A stretch of 64,000 nt of DNA, from positions 620,001 to 684,000 of the forward strand of contig NZ_JAWCUD010000001.1 of NCBI RefSeq assembly GCF_032461945.1. Direction: 5' to 3'. Positions 1-8,125 of the stretch are shown one piece after another (position 1 is the first letter of the stretch; each line of letters opens with the position of its first letter). The position numbers and the translations under genes were made by a program. A model generated the notes under the pieces. It saw nothing but the letters and a program-made list of their open reading frames with translations, did not search any database and was not told where the DNA came from. Origin of the DNA: Paenibacillus_E violae (lineage in GTDB: Bacteria > Bacillota > Bacilli > Paenibacillales > NBRC-103111).

Positions 1-539
1 AGATGGAGCAAATTCGCTTCTTTTTTCACTCCGAACAAACGATTCGCGATTACTTATTGAGAATTAGGCGCAAAACAGCGCTGCTTATCGCTATTTCCTG
101 TCAATTAGGTGCTATGGCTGCAGATGCGCCGGATTGGATCAGCAATAAACTTTATGGTTTTGGCTACAACGTGGGGATGGCTTTCCAAATCAGAGATGAT
201 ATTCTGGATCTTATCGGGACCGAGAAGCAGATCGGGAAGCCGCCAGGTTCCGATGTGAAGCAAGGCAATATTACGATTCCTGTCTTGTTTGCTATGCAGG
301 ACCCCGCCCTTAAACCGCTTATTTTGGCTGAATTAGACCGTATACATAAATTAGATGGACAAACAGATGTTAGCACTTTTTTGGATATCATCCGTCACAG
401 TGAAGGTATTGCTATGGCAGATACGCTGTCACAGAAATACATTGACAAGGCAATTGCTTCTTTGGATAAGCTGCCGAACGGGCAAGCCAAAAGAGATTTA
501 ATCGAAGTTGCACATTTCATCGGCAATCGCTCGTACTAA
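1..539 (+). CDS. hepT: Heptaprenyl diphosphate synthase component II, C-terminal part
   Basis: The gene is cut by the left window edge; the frame is open from base 1, and the internal ATG at 3 is not the true start. HepT is the catalytic subunit that, with HepS, elongates isoprenoid diphosphate to the C35 side chain of menaquinone-7. The fragment (about 178 residues) carries the second aspartate-rich motif of trans-prenyltransferases (FQIRDDILD, fragment residues 61-69) and a following G-KPPGSDVKQGN segment. In B. subtilis hepS-menG-hepT lies directly before ndk-cheR-aro, as here, which supports the identity. The first DDxxD motif must lie outside the window. Confidence 0.93.
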   Translation, partial: MEQIRFFFHSEQTIRDYLLRIRRKTALLIAISCQLGAMAADAPDWISNKLYGFGYNVGMAFQIRDDILDLIGTEKQIGKPPGSDVKQGNITIPVLFAMQDPALKPLILAELDRIHKLDGQTDVSTFLDIIRHSEGIAMADTLSQKYIDKAIASLDKLPNGQAKRDLIEVAHFIGNRSY

Positions 540-638
540 AGGATTTTGTGATTTGAGAAAAGCTGCCAGAAAGTGTAAACTAAGAGGGAATACATAAGAT
601 TTAACCCTTTTGGGCGTACAGGCCTACGATGGAAGTCA

Positions 639-692
639 GTTTTCTAACGAAAACTCAGTAGTTGCTTATGAAGCAAGTTTTCTAAAGAAAAC
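639..692. repeat. Three short inverted repeats before ndk
   Basis: Two near-identical perfect palindromic hairpins, GTTTTCTAACGAAAAC (639-654) and GTTTTCTAAAGAAAAC (677-692), flank a third, TTGCTTATGAAGCAA (662-676). The last one ends about 5 bases before the ndk Shine-Dalgarno AGGAGG. There is no T-run, so they do not look like terminators. They could be operator sites, RNA-processing hairpins or a dispersed repeat family; the sequence does not decide. Confidence 0.6.
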
Positions 693-712
693 GCTAAGGA
701 GGATATCGTTAT

Positions 713-1156
713 ATGGAAAAAACATTCTTGATGGTGAAACCGGATGGCGTGCAGCGCGGCCTGATCGGAGAAATTGTAAAGCGCTTTGAACAGAAAGGCT
801 TTCAACTAATTGGCAGCAAATTGACGATGGTCACGAGAGAACAAGCCGCATTTCATTATGCTGAACATGAAGGCAAAGACTTCTACGAAAGACTCGTTAA
901 TTTCATTACCTCCGGACCTGTCTTCGCAATGGTGTGGCAGGGAGATCAAGTTATTCCTTTATCCCGCACATTAATCGGCAAAACGAATTCGTTGGAAGCA
1001 GCACCTGGTACGATTCGTGGCGATTATGCGGTACATACGAACTTCAATCTCATTCATGGCTCGGATTCACCGGAAAGCGCTGAACGCGAGATCGGTAATT
1101 TCTTTAAAGCAGACGAGATTCTTGACTATACCAAAATTATTCAGCAGTGGATTTAG
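713..1156 (+). CDS. ndk: Nucleoside diphosphate kinase
   Basis: Transfers the gamma-phosphate from ATP to nucleoside diphosphates through a phospho-histidine, balancing cytosolic NTP pools. The 147-residue length is normal for the family. Visible hallmarks are the N-terminal KTFLMVKPDGVQRGLIG stretch (residues 3-19) and NLIHGSDS with the catalytic His at about residue 115. The start is set by AGGAGG about 9 bases upstream. It sits between hepT and cheR as in B. subtilis. Its stop is followed by an intrinsic terminator, so it probably ends the upstream transcript. Confidence 0.97.
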   Translation: MEKTFLMVKPDGVQRGLIGEIVKRFEQKGFQLIGSKLTMVTREQAAFHYAEHEGKDFYERLVNFITSGPVFAMVWQGDQVIPLSRTLIGKTNSLEAAPGTIRGDYAVHTNFNLIHGSDSPESAEREIGNFFKADEILDYTKIIQQWI

Positions 1157-1170
1157 CATTTCGAAACGTG

Positions 1171-1208
1171 AAGAACCTGACATCTTTCCAGATGCAGGTT
1201 CTTTTTTT
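1171..1208 (+). terminator. Intrinsic terminator after ndk
   Basis: AAGAACCTG...CAGGTTCTT stem with a short loop followed by seven T residues. It lies between ndk and the chosen cheR start, and is one reason for rejecting the upstream TTG start of cheR. Confidence 0.8.
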
Positions 1209-1284
1209 GTCGTGCTTTGAAGGAATTTGGCAACGTATGAAAGAATGTATGTTATTTAGACAACGACCAAGGTGGGTGGGCAGC

Positions 1285-2070
1285 ATGGAAGAAGATCAGG
1301 ATTTTTTATTATTTATAAAAAAAGTAAAAGAACATACGTCCATAGATCTTGCTCTTTATAAAGAGGCACAAATGAAAAGACGTCTGACAACACTTCGAAT
1401 GAAACGTGGTTATCAAACGTTTGTCTCCTTTTTTGATGCCATGATGAAAAATAAAGAACTCTTTTATGAATTTCTGGATCGGATGACAATCAATGTTTCC
1501 GAGTTTTGGCGGAACCCGAATCGTTGGGAACTGGTGGAATCAAGATTCATCCCCGAAATGCTCAAAAAGAATCGACGACTGAAGGTTTGGAGCGCTGCTT
1601 GTTCAACAGGTGAGGAGCCTTATACGTTAGCCATGATTCTGGCGGAGCAAGGGGCCTTGAACGATGTCCATTTGTTAGCGACGGATATCGATGAGGGTGC
1701 CCTGGATAAAGCGCGCAAAGCGGCCTATCTCGATCGTTCCTTGCGAGATGTACCCGAGAAGTATGTGAAGAAATATTTTCGGCAAGATCAGCTCATGTAT
1801 CATGTTTCAGATGAACTGAAAAAGCCAATTAAATTTCAAAAGCAGAATCTGCTTGTCGATACGTTTGATACCGGGTTCGATTTGATTGTATGCCGAAATG
1901 TGATTATTTACTTCACTGAAGAAGCGAAGCATGTGTTGTATCAGAAATTTTCAAAAGCATTGAAGCCAGGAGGATTACTATTCGTTGGGTCCACTGAGCA
2001 AATCTTTTCACCAGGGCAATATGACTTAGAACCGGCTGATACTTTCTTTTATCGAAAAAAGGGTGTATAA
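1285..2070 (+). CDS. cheR: Chemotaxis protein methyltransferase CheR
   Basis: S-adenosylmethionine-dependent enzyme that methylates glutamates on chemoreceptor cytoplasmic domains. With the ATG at 1285 the protein has 261 residues, the usual size. An N-terminal helical CheR_N region is followed by a Rossmann-type methyltransferase domain with WSAACSTGEEPYTLAM (SAM-binding motif I), the ATDIDEGAL strand, and CRNVIIYF. The frame is open upstream to 1147, but that would place the start inside the ndk stop and terminator; AAGGTGGGTGG precedes 1285. CheR lies in the same aro neighbourhood in B. subtilis. Confidence 0.94.
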   Translation: MEEDQDFLLFIKKVKEHTSIDLALYKEAQMKRRLTTLRMKRGYQTFVSFFDAMMKNKELFYEFLDRMTINVSEFWRNPNRWELVESRFIPEMLKKNRRLKVWSAACSTGEEPYTLAMILAEQGALNDVHLLATDIDEGALDKARKAAYLDRSLRDVPEKYVKKYFRQDQLMYHVSDELKKPIKFQKQNLLVDTFDTGFDLIVCRNVIIYFTEEAKHVLYQKFSKALKPGGLLFVGSTEQIFSPGQYDLEPADTFFYRKKGV

Positions 2071-2165
2071 GATCTTCCATATCTTCCAATACTAAGATGT
2101 AGCAAAACTCAGTGAACGTTAATGAGTACAATACATAAAAATGAGGCAACTCTTAGGGGGCTCTT

Positions 2166-2330
2166 ATGGACAAACGCAAAGTGATAACGGCTTATCGCAG
2201 GGGAATGATCTCCATTCAGGAATGTGCACAAATTTTGGGAGTAGATTCGTCGCAAATCATGGGTTTGATGAATGACCCACAAATGGCAGAACTTCCAAGA
2301 GTTGTCCAAAAGCAGCCCATGCACGGGTAA
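2166..2330 (+). CDS. Small conserved-looking protein, 54 residues, function unknown
   Basis: An open frame encodes 54 residues beginning MDKRKVITAYRRGM and ending QKQPMHG. A strong Shine-Dalgarno, TAGGGGG, lies 6 bases before the ATG, and an intrinsic terminator follows the stop by about 20 bases, so it looks like a complete gene. The segment YRRGMISIQECAQILGVDSSQI resembles a short helix-turn-helix (recruitment through a helix, a turn at LGVDSS, a second helix) but is too short for a family call. No transmembrane segment or cysteine pair is present. It lies between cheR and the aro promoter. Confidence 0.7.
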   Translation: MDKRKVITAYRRGMISIQECAQILGVDSSQIMGLMNDPQMAELPRVVQKQPMHG

Positions 2331-2352
2331 CCATTGCTCCTGAGCAGATGTT

Positions 2353-2401
2353 AACACGCTTGCGCCTAAGGGAATAGCCCTTATATGCAAAGCGTGTTTT
2401 T
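2353..2401 (+). terminator. Intrinsic terminator before the aroC promoter
   Basis: AACACGCTT...AAGCGTGTT stem of about 20 bp with a few mismatches (inner TAAGGG/CCCTTA, loop AATAG) and a T-run. It separates the cheR and small-gene transcript from the aro operon. Confidence 0.85.
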
Positions 2402-2413
2402 GCGTTTGTGCTG

Positions 2414-2442
2414 TTGCCAAACCAGAGTACCTATACTATAAT
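2414..2442 (+). promoter_or_regulatory. Sigma-A-type promoter for aroC-aroB-aroH
   Basis: TTGCCA (2414-2419), a 17-base spacer and TATAAT (2437-2442), directly after a terminator and with no other gene before aroC. The predicted leader is about 120 nt. Confidence 0.75.
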
Positions 2443-2569
2443 GACTAAAAGATAATCGCGCGTCAAAGCGCTAAAGCGTTTGAAACCATTTCAAGTTGAA
2501 CGGGTAATAACTTCACCTTGACAGCACTTATACGCAAATGCTTCACCAAATTATAGGGGGTAACGGATT

Positions 2570-3733
2570 GTGAGATATTTAACGGCTGGCGAAACACATG
2601 GACCGCAGCTCACTGCGATTATTGAAGGGTTTCCGAGTAATGTAACCCTTAACTTTGAGGATTTGAATTTTCAATTACATAGACGTCAGAAAGGGTATGG
2701 CCGTGGTCGTCGGATGCAAATCGAGAAAGATACGGCTACGATTGCCGGCGGTGTTCGTCATGGCAAAACAACGGGAGCTCCGATAGCGTTAGTTGTTGTC
2801 AACAATGACTGGAAGCACTGGACAACCGTCATGGGCATTGAGCCGGTCGAAGAGGATAACGAAGGCAAGCGCCGCGTGAACCGTCCTCGTCCAGGCCATG
2901 CCGATTTAAACGGCGGTCTGAAATATAATCAAAAAGATCTGCGCAACATTTTGGAGCGCTCAAGCGCCCGCGAAACGACCATGCGCGTAGCGACTGGGGC
3001 TGTAGCACGCCAATTGCTGGCAGAGTTCGGAATCAAAGTAGCTGGACAAGTCATCCGAATTGGGGATGTGGAAGCACAGCGTCAAGAGCTTCCAATCGAC
3101 GAGTTGATTGCCATTACCGAGGAATCACCGGTACGTGTTGTTGACAAAGAAGCGGAAGCCAAAATGATCGCAGCTATCGACGCTGCCAAAGAGGATGGCG
3201 ACACACTCGGCGGTATCGTTGAAGTCATTATTGAAGGCGTACCGGTAGGATTGGGCAGCCACGTTCAATGGGATCGCAAATTGGATGGGAAAATTGCGCA
3301 AGCGGTATTATCTATTCAAGCGTTCAAAGGCGTGGAATTTGGAATTGGGTTTGAAGCTGCAGAGCGCAGAGGATCGAATGTCCATGATGAAATTTTATAT
3401 ACAGAGGAAGGCGGCTTTAGACGCAGAACGAATCGTGCAGGCGGATTCGAAGGCGGGATGACGACTGGCGAGCAGATTATCGTTCGCGGTGTCATGAAGC
3501 CGATCTCGACACTCTACAAACCGCTGCAAAGCGTTGATATCGATACGAAAGAAGTATTTACAGCGCAGGTTGAGCGCTCCGATACTTGCGCAGTCCCGGC
3601 AGCGGGCGTCATTATGGAGAATGTCATTGCCTGGGAAGTGGCAAATGCCTTCTTGGATAAGTTCGGCGGGGACTCCATTGAGGAAATTCGTGCGAATCTC
3701 AACAACTTCTTGAAACAAGTGGAGAACTACTAA
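2570..3733 (+). CDS. aroC: Chorismate synthase
   Basis: Last shikimate-pathway step: converts 5-enolpyruvylshikimate-3-phosphate to chorismate with reduced FMN. It starts at GTG with TAGGGGG 10 bases upstream and has 387 residues, as usual for Firmicute enzymes. Recognisable motifs are GETHGPQLTAIIEGFP at the N-terminus, RPGHADL (about residues 107-113), GRSS-type SSARETTMRVATGA, and the C-terminal CAVPAAGVIMENVIAW. It is the first gene of aroC-aroB-aroH (the B. subtilis name of this gene is aroF) and feeds the trp and tyr genes that follow. Confidence 0.98.
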   Translation: MRYLTAGETHGPQLTAIIEGFPSNVTLNFEDLNFQLHRRQKGYGRGRRMQIEKDTATIAGGVRHGKTTGAPIALVVVNNDWKHWTTVMGIEPVEEDNEGKRRVNRPRPGHADLNGGLKYNQKDLRNILERSSARETTMRVATGAVARQLLAEFGIKVAGQVIRIGDVEAQRQELPIDELIAITEESPVRVVDKEAEAKMIAAIDAAKEDGDTLGGIVEVIIEGVPVGLGSHVQWDRKLDGKIAQAVLSIQAFKGVEFGIGFEAAERRGSNVHDEILYTEEGGFRRRTNRAGGFEGGMTTGEQIIVRGVMKPISTLYKPLQSVDIDTKEVFTAQVERSDTCAVPAAGVIMENVIAWEVANAFLDKFGGDSIEEIRANLNNFLKQVENY

Positions 3734-3734
3734 T

Positions 3735-4844
3735 ATGAGAGAGCTTACGGTAGAGCTTGGCGAACGTTCTTATCCGATCTACATTGGTCAAGGCGTCCTG
3801 AACGATATCACGGCTTTGTTCGACCGCGCGAAGCTCAGCCGCAAGTCACCGCTGCTCGTCGTCACCGACAGCGAGGTGGCTCCGCTGCACCTGGAGCGCG
3901 TCATGGCGCTGCTCCGCGAAGGCGGCTTCGCCGCAACGTCCTGCGTCGTTCCCGCAGGCGAAACCTCCAAATCCCTCGCGCAGCTCGAGGGAATTGTGAC
4001 CACCGCCCTCCAGGCGGGCCTTGATCGCAGTTCTGCGATCGTCGCCCTTGGAGGAGGCGTGGTTGGCGATCTCGCCGGCTTCGCGGCGGCGAGTTTCATG
4101 CGCGGGATCCGCTTCGTGCAGATCCCGACGACAATCCTTGCCCACGACAGTTCTGTCGGCGGCAAGGTTGCCGTAAACCACCCGATGGCGAAGAACATCA
4201 TCGGGGCGTTCCACCAACCCGAGCTCGTTCTCTTCGACATCGACTTGCTTCTGACTTTGCCGCCGCGTCAAGTGAAGGCGGGCCTCTCCGAAGTGATCAA
4301 GCATGGCTTGATCTGGGACGCGGCTTTCACGCAGTGGTGTGACGACAATGCGGAGAAGTTACTATCTCTTGATCCAGAAGCGCTCAGTTATGCGCTTTAT
4401 ATAGGCTGTAAAGTAAAGGCGATTGTCGTTTCTCAAGATGAACGGGAGAACGATTTGCGCGCCATCTTAAATTTAGGACATACGATTGGCCATGCCTTGG
4501 AAGCGGTAGCTGGTTATGGCGAGCTTCTTCATGGGGAAGCAATCTCAATTGGTATGGTCGGGGCTGCCAAGCTTGCCCAGGAATTTGGGTATGCGGCGGA
4601 AATCCTTGAAGTAACCAAGGGTCTGTTCTTGAAATACGGACTGCCTGTCAGCATTCCGCCTCATTTGGACACGGATAGCATTATGAGCGCGATGATGCAC
4701 GATAAGAAATTCAAAGAAGGCACTATGGTCTACATTATTCCTATGGAAATCGGTAAAGTCGAAATTCGTAAGGATGTTACCGTAGAGCAAGTCAGACAAA
4801 TTGTCGAGCTTCTGAAAGGGGAGAGTGTAGCCGATGTTTTGTAG
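3735..4844 (+). CDS. aroB: 3-dehydroquinate synthase
   Basis: Converts DAHP to 3-dehydroquinate (second shikimate step), NAD- and metal-dependent. It has 369 residues. GGGVVGDLAGF (about residues 105-115) is the nucleotide-binding segment; LSEVIKHG, LNLGHTIGHALEA and LHGEAISIGM hold the metal-binding Glu and His residues. It starts one base after the aroC stop, so translation is probably coupled. The middle of the gene (about 3800-4340) is far richer in G+C, with GC-ending codons, than its own last third and its neighbours; see findings. Confidence 0.98.
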   Translation: MRELTVELGERSYPIYIGQGVLNDITALFDRAKLSRKSPLLVVTDSEVAPLHLERVMALLREGGFAATSCVVPAGETSKSLAQLEGIVTTALQAGLDRSSAIVALGGGVVGDLAGFAAASFMRGIRFVQIPTTILAHDSSVGGKVAVNHPMAKNIIGAFHQPELVLFDIDLLLTLPPRQVKAGLSEVIKHGLIWDAAFTQWCDDNAEKLLSLDPEALSYALYIGCKVKAIVVSQDERENDLRAILNLGHTIGHALEAVAGYGELLHGEAISIGMVGAAKLAQEFGYAAEILEVTKGLFLKYGLPVSIPPHLDTDSIMSAMMHDKKFKEGTMVYIIPMEIGKVEIRKDVTVEQVRQIVELLKGESVADVL

Positions 4845-5220
4845 GGGAATTCGTGGCGCAACGACAGTTGAACACAATGAAGCGGAAGAAATTTTGACCG
4901 CTACCGGAGAACTGCTTCGTGCCATCGTAGAGGCGAATGATTTTCGCCCAGAGGATATTTGTTCGGTTTTTATTACAGTGACGGAAGACATTACAGCAAC
5001 ATTCCCCGCGCGGGCCATTCGTACGATGGTTGGGTGGGAACTGGTGCCGTTAATGTGTTCATTGGAAGTTCCGGTTGAAAATTCATTGCCTAAATGTATC
5101 CGACTCATGGTTCAAGTGAACACGACGAAGAGCCAATCGGAAATCAACCATATTTATTTAAAAGAAGCAAAAGCACTTCGCCCTGATATTGTTAAATTGA
5201 CAAATGAAGCTGCACGGTAG
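4834..5220 (+). CDS. aroH: Chorismate mutase, AroH type
   Basis: Converts chorismate to prephenate for Phe/Tyr synthesis. The 128-residue product matches the monofunctional trimeric AroH family of Bacillus, with RGIRGATTVEHN at the N-terminus (active-site Arg) and CSLEVPVENSLPKCIRLMVQVNT, which contains further active-site Arg/Cys positions. It overlaps aroB by 11 bases, indicating tight coupling. The trp promoter -35 hexamer lies within its last codons. Confidence 0.97.
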   Translation: MFCRGIRGATTVEHNEAEEILTATGELLRAIVEANDFRPEDICSVFITVTEDITATFPARAIRTMVGWELVPLMCSLEVPVENSLPKCIRLMVQVNTTKSQSEINHIYLKEAKALRPDIVKLTNEAAR

Positions 5221-5226
5221 TATAGT
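5197..5226 (+). promoter_or_regulatory. trp operon promoter inside the 3' end of aroH
   Basis: TTGACA (5197-5202), an 18-base spacer and TATAGT (5221-5226). A start near 5233 would place the first transcribed bases at the beginning of the NAG repeat array. The trp genes would then have their own promoter besides read-through from aroC. Confidence 0.75.
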
Positions 5227-5231
5227 GGAGT

Positions 5232-5294
5232 TAGATGAGATTAGGTAAGTAGAGCAGAGTTTAGTTGAGTAGAGCAGAGCACAGTTGAGATGAG
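5232..5294 (+). promoter_or_regulatory. TRAP (MtrB) RNA-binding site of the trp leader
   Basis: Thirteen NAG triplets start at 5232, 5237, 5242 and so on every 5 bases to 5292; eleven are GAG or TAG (U in RNA), one is AAG and one CAG. All are separated by exactly 2 bases. Two further triplets lie just upstream at slightly different spacing (5223 and 5228). This is the known recognition pattern of the 11-subunit trp RNA-binding attenuation protein. AAGTAGAG (5247-5254) is complementary to CTCTACTT (5416-5423) in the terminator, giving mutually exclusive structures. Confidence 0.92.
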
Positions 5295-5412
5295 AATGAA
5301 AACATGGAATTGTATGCAGATGAACACGACTCATTCGGAGACGTTTGTTTCGTCATACATTCAACGTTTATTTTTCATATTCTTCTTAATCTTCTACATG
5401 AAACTAAAAGCC

Positions 5413-5440
5413 AGCCTCTACTTCGGTAGAGGCTTTTTTG
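5413..5440 (+). terminator. trp attenuator terminator
   Basis: AGCCTCTAC-TTCG-GTAGAGGCT perfect 9-bp stem with a tetraloop followed by six T residues, about 70 bases before trpE. Its 5' arm can instead pair with the TRAP triplet region (antiterminator). Confidence 0.92.
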
Positions 5441-5509
5441 TTATTCAATTAGAGTTTGGAGCACCTCGTAAGACGACGGAAGGCTCACAAGCTGAGAGGG
5501 GATGTAACC

Positions 5510-7057
5510 ATGTATACACCTGAAATTCAAGAAGTGATTCGACTATCCAAAGACTATAACCTTATTCCTGTGGTGCGTCATCTATTAGCCGATACAGAAA
5601 CACCGATTCGTGTTTTTCAACATTTGTACCAAGAGAAGCGTGCGTTCCTGTTAGAAAGCGTAGAGGGCGGCGTGAAATGGGCACGATATTCCTTCATTGG
5701 AAGCGATCCTTTCCTGATGATTAAGGCGAAGCATGGGAAGACGGTCGTTGAAACACAAACCGAGAACAAGGTTACGGATGAGAAACCCATTGATGTGTTG
5801 AAGGCGTACCTAAGATCCTACTCCAGTCCTCAGCTTGCGGACCTGCCGAGGTTCACGGGTGGCGCTGTCGGATTCTTTGGATACGATCTTCTGCAATACT
5901 ATGAGAAGCTGCCGGCTCATCAAATTGATGATTTGCAAATGAACGACATTCAATTCATGTTCTGTGATCAAGTTATCGTTTTCGATCATTTTAAACAGCA
6001 AATCAAAGTGATTGCTAACGTACACGTGAAGCCTTTTGCAACGGATGCAGAAATCGCTCAAGCCTATCACGCGACTTGTGAGAAAATCGATGCAACGATC
6101 GAGAAGATTAAAAGGCCGCTCGGCACGGAGACGATGACACACAATCCGATTGTATTGGAGCCGGATCTTGGCGACATTCGTTCGAATATCACGAAGGAAA
6201 AATACATTGCCAACGTGAATAAAGCGAAGGAATACATTCGTGCCGGTGATATTTTTCAGGTTGTGCTGTCACAGCGTTTTGAGATGGAAACTACAGTCTC
6301 ACCGCTGCAGGTGTATCGGGTGCTACGTACGATGAATCCATCCCCTTACATGTATGTGCTCAAAATGGATGATGAAGTCGTCGTTGGCACATCACCGGAG
6401 CTGCTTGTAAGGGTTGAAGAGGAAAAAGTAGAAACACGCCCGATTGCCGGAACCAGGCCGCGTGGTAAGACACCGGAACAAGATTTAGCTTTGGAAAAAG
6501 AGCTGTTAGCGGATGAGAAAGAACGTGCTGAACACTTGATGCTAGTGGACTTGGGCCGTAACGACATTGGCCGCGTATCGGAATTTGGCACGGTGAAGTG
6601 CGATACATTCATGGATATCGAGCGCTACTCACACGTCATGCATATCGTTTCCAACGTATCTGGAAAAATTGCAAAAGATAAAGATTTCTTCGATGCTTTT
6701 CTATCCTGTATGCCAGCGGGGACGGTGTCTGGAGCGCCGAAACTGCGAGCTATGGAGATTATTGCTGAGCTGGAGCCTGAAGCACGCGGGACTTATGCAG
6801 GGGCTATTGGCTATCTAGGATTCTCGGGGAACTTGGACACATGCATTACGATTCGGACGATTGTTTTCAAACACGGCAAAGCTTATGTGCAAGCAGGCGC
6901 GGGAATTGTGTGGGATTCAGTTCCGGAAAGCGAATACCAGGAAACGGTGAATAAAGCGACAGCTTTGCTCAAATCGATTCGAATGGCAGAAGCCATGTTT
7001 AGTCCAGAGCCTAGGCCTGTAAGCGATATTAACAAAGATTACTTTGTTAACTCTTAA
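5510..7057 (+). CDS. trpE: Anthranilate synthase component I
   Basis: Chorismate plus ammonia (from the glutaminase subunit) to anthranilate. The start at 5510 follows GAGAGGGG by 8 bases and gives 515 residues; an upstream TTG in the same frame lacks a good ribosome site. LLESVEGG near residue 50 matches the tryptophan feedback site. The catalytic domain shows RAGDIFQVVLSQRF, GTSPELLVR, PIAGTRPRG, HLMLVDLGRNDIGRV and MPAGTVSGAPK. No trpG/pabA gene follows, so the glutaminase subunit must be encoded elsewhere (in B. subtilis it is pabA in the folate operon). Confidence 0.97.
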   Translation: MYTPEIQEVIRLSKDYNLIPVVRHLLADTETPIRVFQHLYQEKRAFLLESVEGGVKWARYSFIGSDPFLMIKAKHGKTVVETQTENKVTDEKPIDVLKAYLRSYSSPQLADLPRFTGGAVGFFGYDLLQYYEKLPAHQIDDLQMNDIQFMFCDQVIVFDHFKQQIKVIANVHVKPFATDAEIAQAYHATCEKIDATIEKIKRPLGTETMTHNPIVLEPDLGDIRSNITKEKYIANVNKAKEYIRAGDIFQVVLSQRFEMETTVSPLQVYRVLRTMNPSPYMYVLKMDDEVVVGTSPELLVRVEEEKVETRPIAGTRPRGKTPEQDLALEKELLADEKERAEHLMLVDLGRNDIGRVSEFGTVKCDTFMDIERYSHVMHIVSNVSGKIAKDKDFFDAFLSCMPAGTVSGAPKLRAMEIIAELEPEARGTYAGAIGYLGFSGNLDTCITIRTIVFKHGKAYVQAGAGIVWDSVPESEYQETVNKATALLKSIRMAEAMFSPEPRPVSDINKDYFVNS

Positions 7058-7084
7058 GGGAAGAAGTAGAGGAGGAATAACGTC

Positions 7085-8125
7085 ATGAGTGAACTTTTTC
7101 AGATACAGCAAGCACTTGGCAAAGTAATTAGCGGCAGCCATCTTTCCAGGGAGGAAGCGCGCGGCGTCATGTCGGAAATTATGGAAGGCGCAGCGTCACC
7201 GGCTCAAATCGGCAGTCTGCTGACAGCTCTTCGCATCAAAGGGGAGACGCTGGAAGAGATTACAGGTTTCGCTGAAACTATGAGAAACAAAGCGATCCAG
7301 GTGAATGTGCGGCAGCATGATCTGCTGGACACATGCGGCACAGGCGGAGATGGAGCGGAGACGTTCAATATCTCGACGACAGCGGCGATTGTTGCTGCAG
7401 CGGGGGGCATTCGTGTAGCCAAACATGGCAATCGAGCGATGTCGTCCAAAAGCGGCAGCGCGGATGTGCTGGAAGCTCTTGGCGTGAAGATTACGCTAAG
7501 CAGCGAGCAGGCTGCGAAATGTTTGGATAAAACGGGCATTTGTTTCATGTTTGCGCAAGCCTATCATCAATCCATGAAGCATGTCGCGGCACCTCGCCGA
7601 GAGTTGGGCTTCCGTACGGTATTCAACTTGCTCGGCCCGCTTACGAATCCTGCGGGAGCGGATCGTCAAGTGCTGGGCGTGTTCGATCGCACGAAGACGG
7701 AATTAGTCGCGCAAGCGCTGCAAGCTTTGGGGCTGAAGCGGGCTTTGGTTGTAGCGAGCGAAGACGGACTGGATGAATTCAGCATTTCGGCGCCGACAAA
7801 AGTGACGGAGCTGAAAGCAGATCGGATTAGCACGTATTCCATTACACCTGATGATCTTGGCTTACGGGCTCACAGTATTAAAGATGTAGGCGGTGGAGAT
7901 GCGATACTGAATGCAGAAATCATCCGTCATATTTTTGCCGGCGAGCGAGGGCCTCATCGCGATATCGTCCTTGCAAATGCAGCCGCATGCTTCTATGTGA
8001 CAGGTCACGTTGGAAGCCTTCAGCAAGGGGTTAAATTTGCGGCTGACGTTATCGATTCGGGCCGTGCGGAACAAAAGTTGAACGACTTAATTCATTTCAC
8101 AGGAGAACTATGCCATGTTTCTTGA
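7085..8125 (+). CDS. trpD: Anthranilate phosphoribosyltransferase
   Basis: Joins anthranilate and PRPP. The 346-residue length is typical. CGTGGDGAETFNISTTAA (near residues 82-99) is the PRPP-binding GTGGD motif; KHGNRAMSSKSGSADVLEALG is the following substrate segment; RRELGFRTVFNLLGPLTNPA is also diagnostic. AGAGGAGGAA precedes the ATG. It overlaps trpC by 11 bases. Confidence 0.98.
   Translation: MSELFQIQQALGKVISGSHLSREEARGVMSEIMEGAASPAQIGSLLTALRIKGETLEEITGFAETMRNKAIQVNVRQHDLLDTCGTGGDGAETFNISTTAAIVAAAGGIRVAKHGNRAMSSKSGSADVLEALGVKITLSSEQAAKCLDKTGICFMFAQAYHQSMKHVAAPRRELGFRTVFNLLGPLTNPAGADRQVLGVFDRTKTELVAQALQALGLKRALVVASEDGLDEFSISAPTKVTELKADRISTYSITPDDLGLRAHSIKDVGGGDAILNAEIIRHIFAGERGPHRDIVLANAAACFYVTGHVGSLQQGVKFAADVIDSGRAEQKLNDLIHFTGELCHVS

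Noticed and set aside
1147..1284. N-terminal extension of CheR from TTG 1147
   Set aside because: Would overlap the ndk stop and its terminator; the 1285 ATG gives the family length.
3788..4304. Overlapping minus-strand frames of about 150 codons in aroB
   Set aside because: Shadow frames of the GC-rich aroB centre; low complexity, no start signals.
5290..5523. Possible trp leader peptide (frame starting at 5290 with one Trp codon)
   Set aside because: No clear ribosome site, only a single Trp, and the frame runs through the terminator; the TRAP array explains the control.
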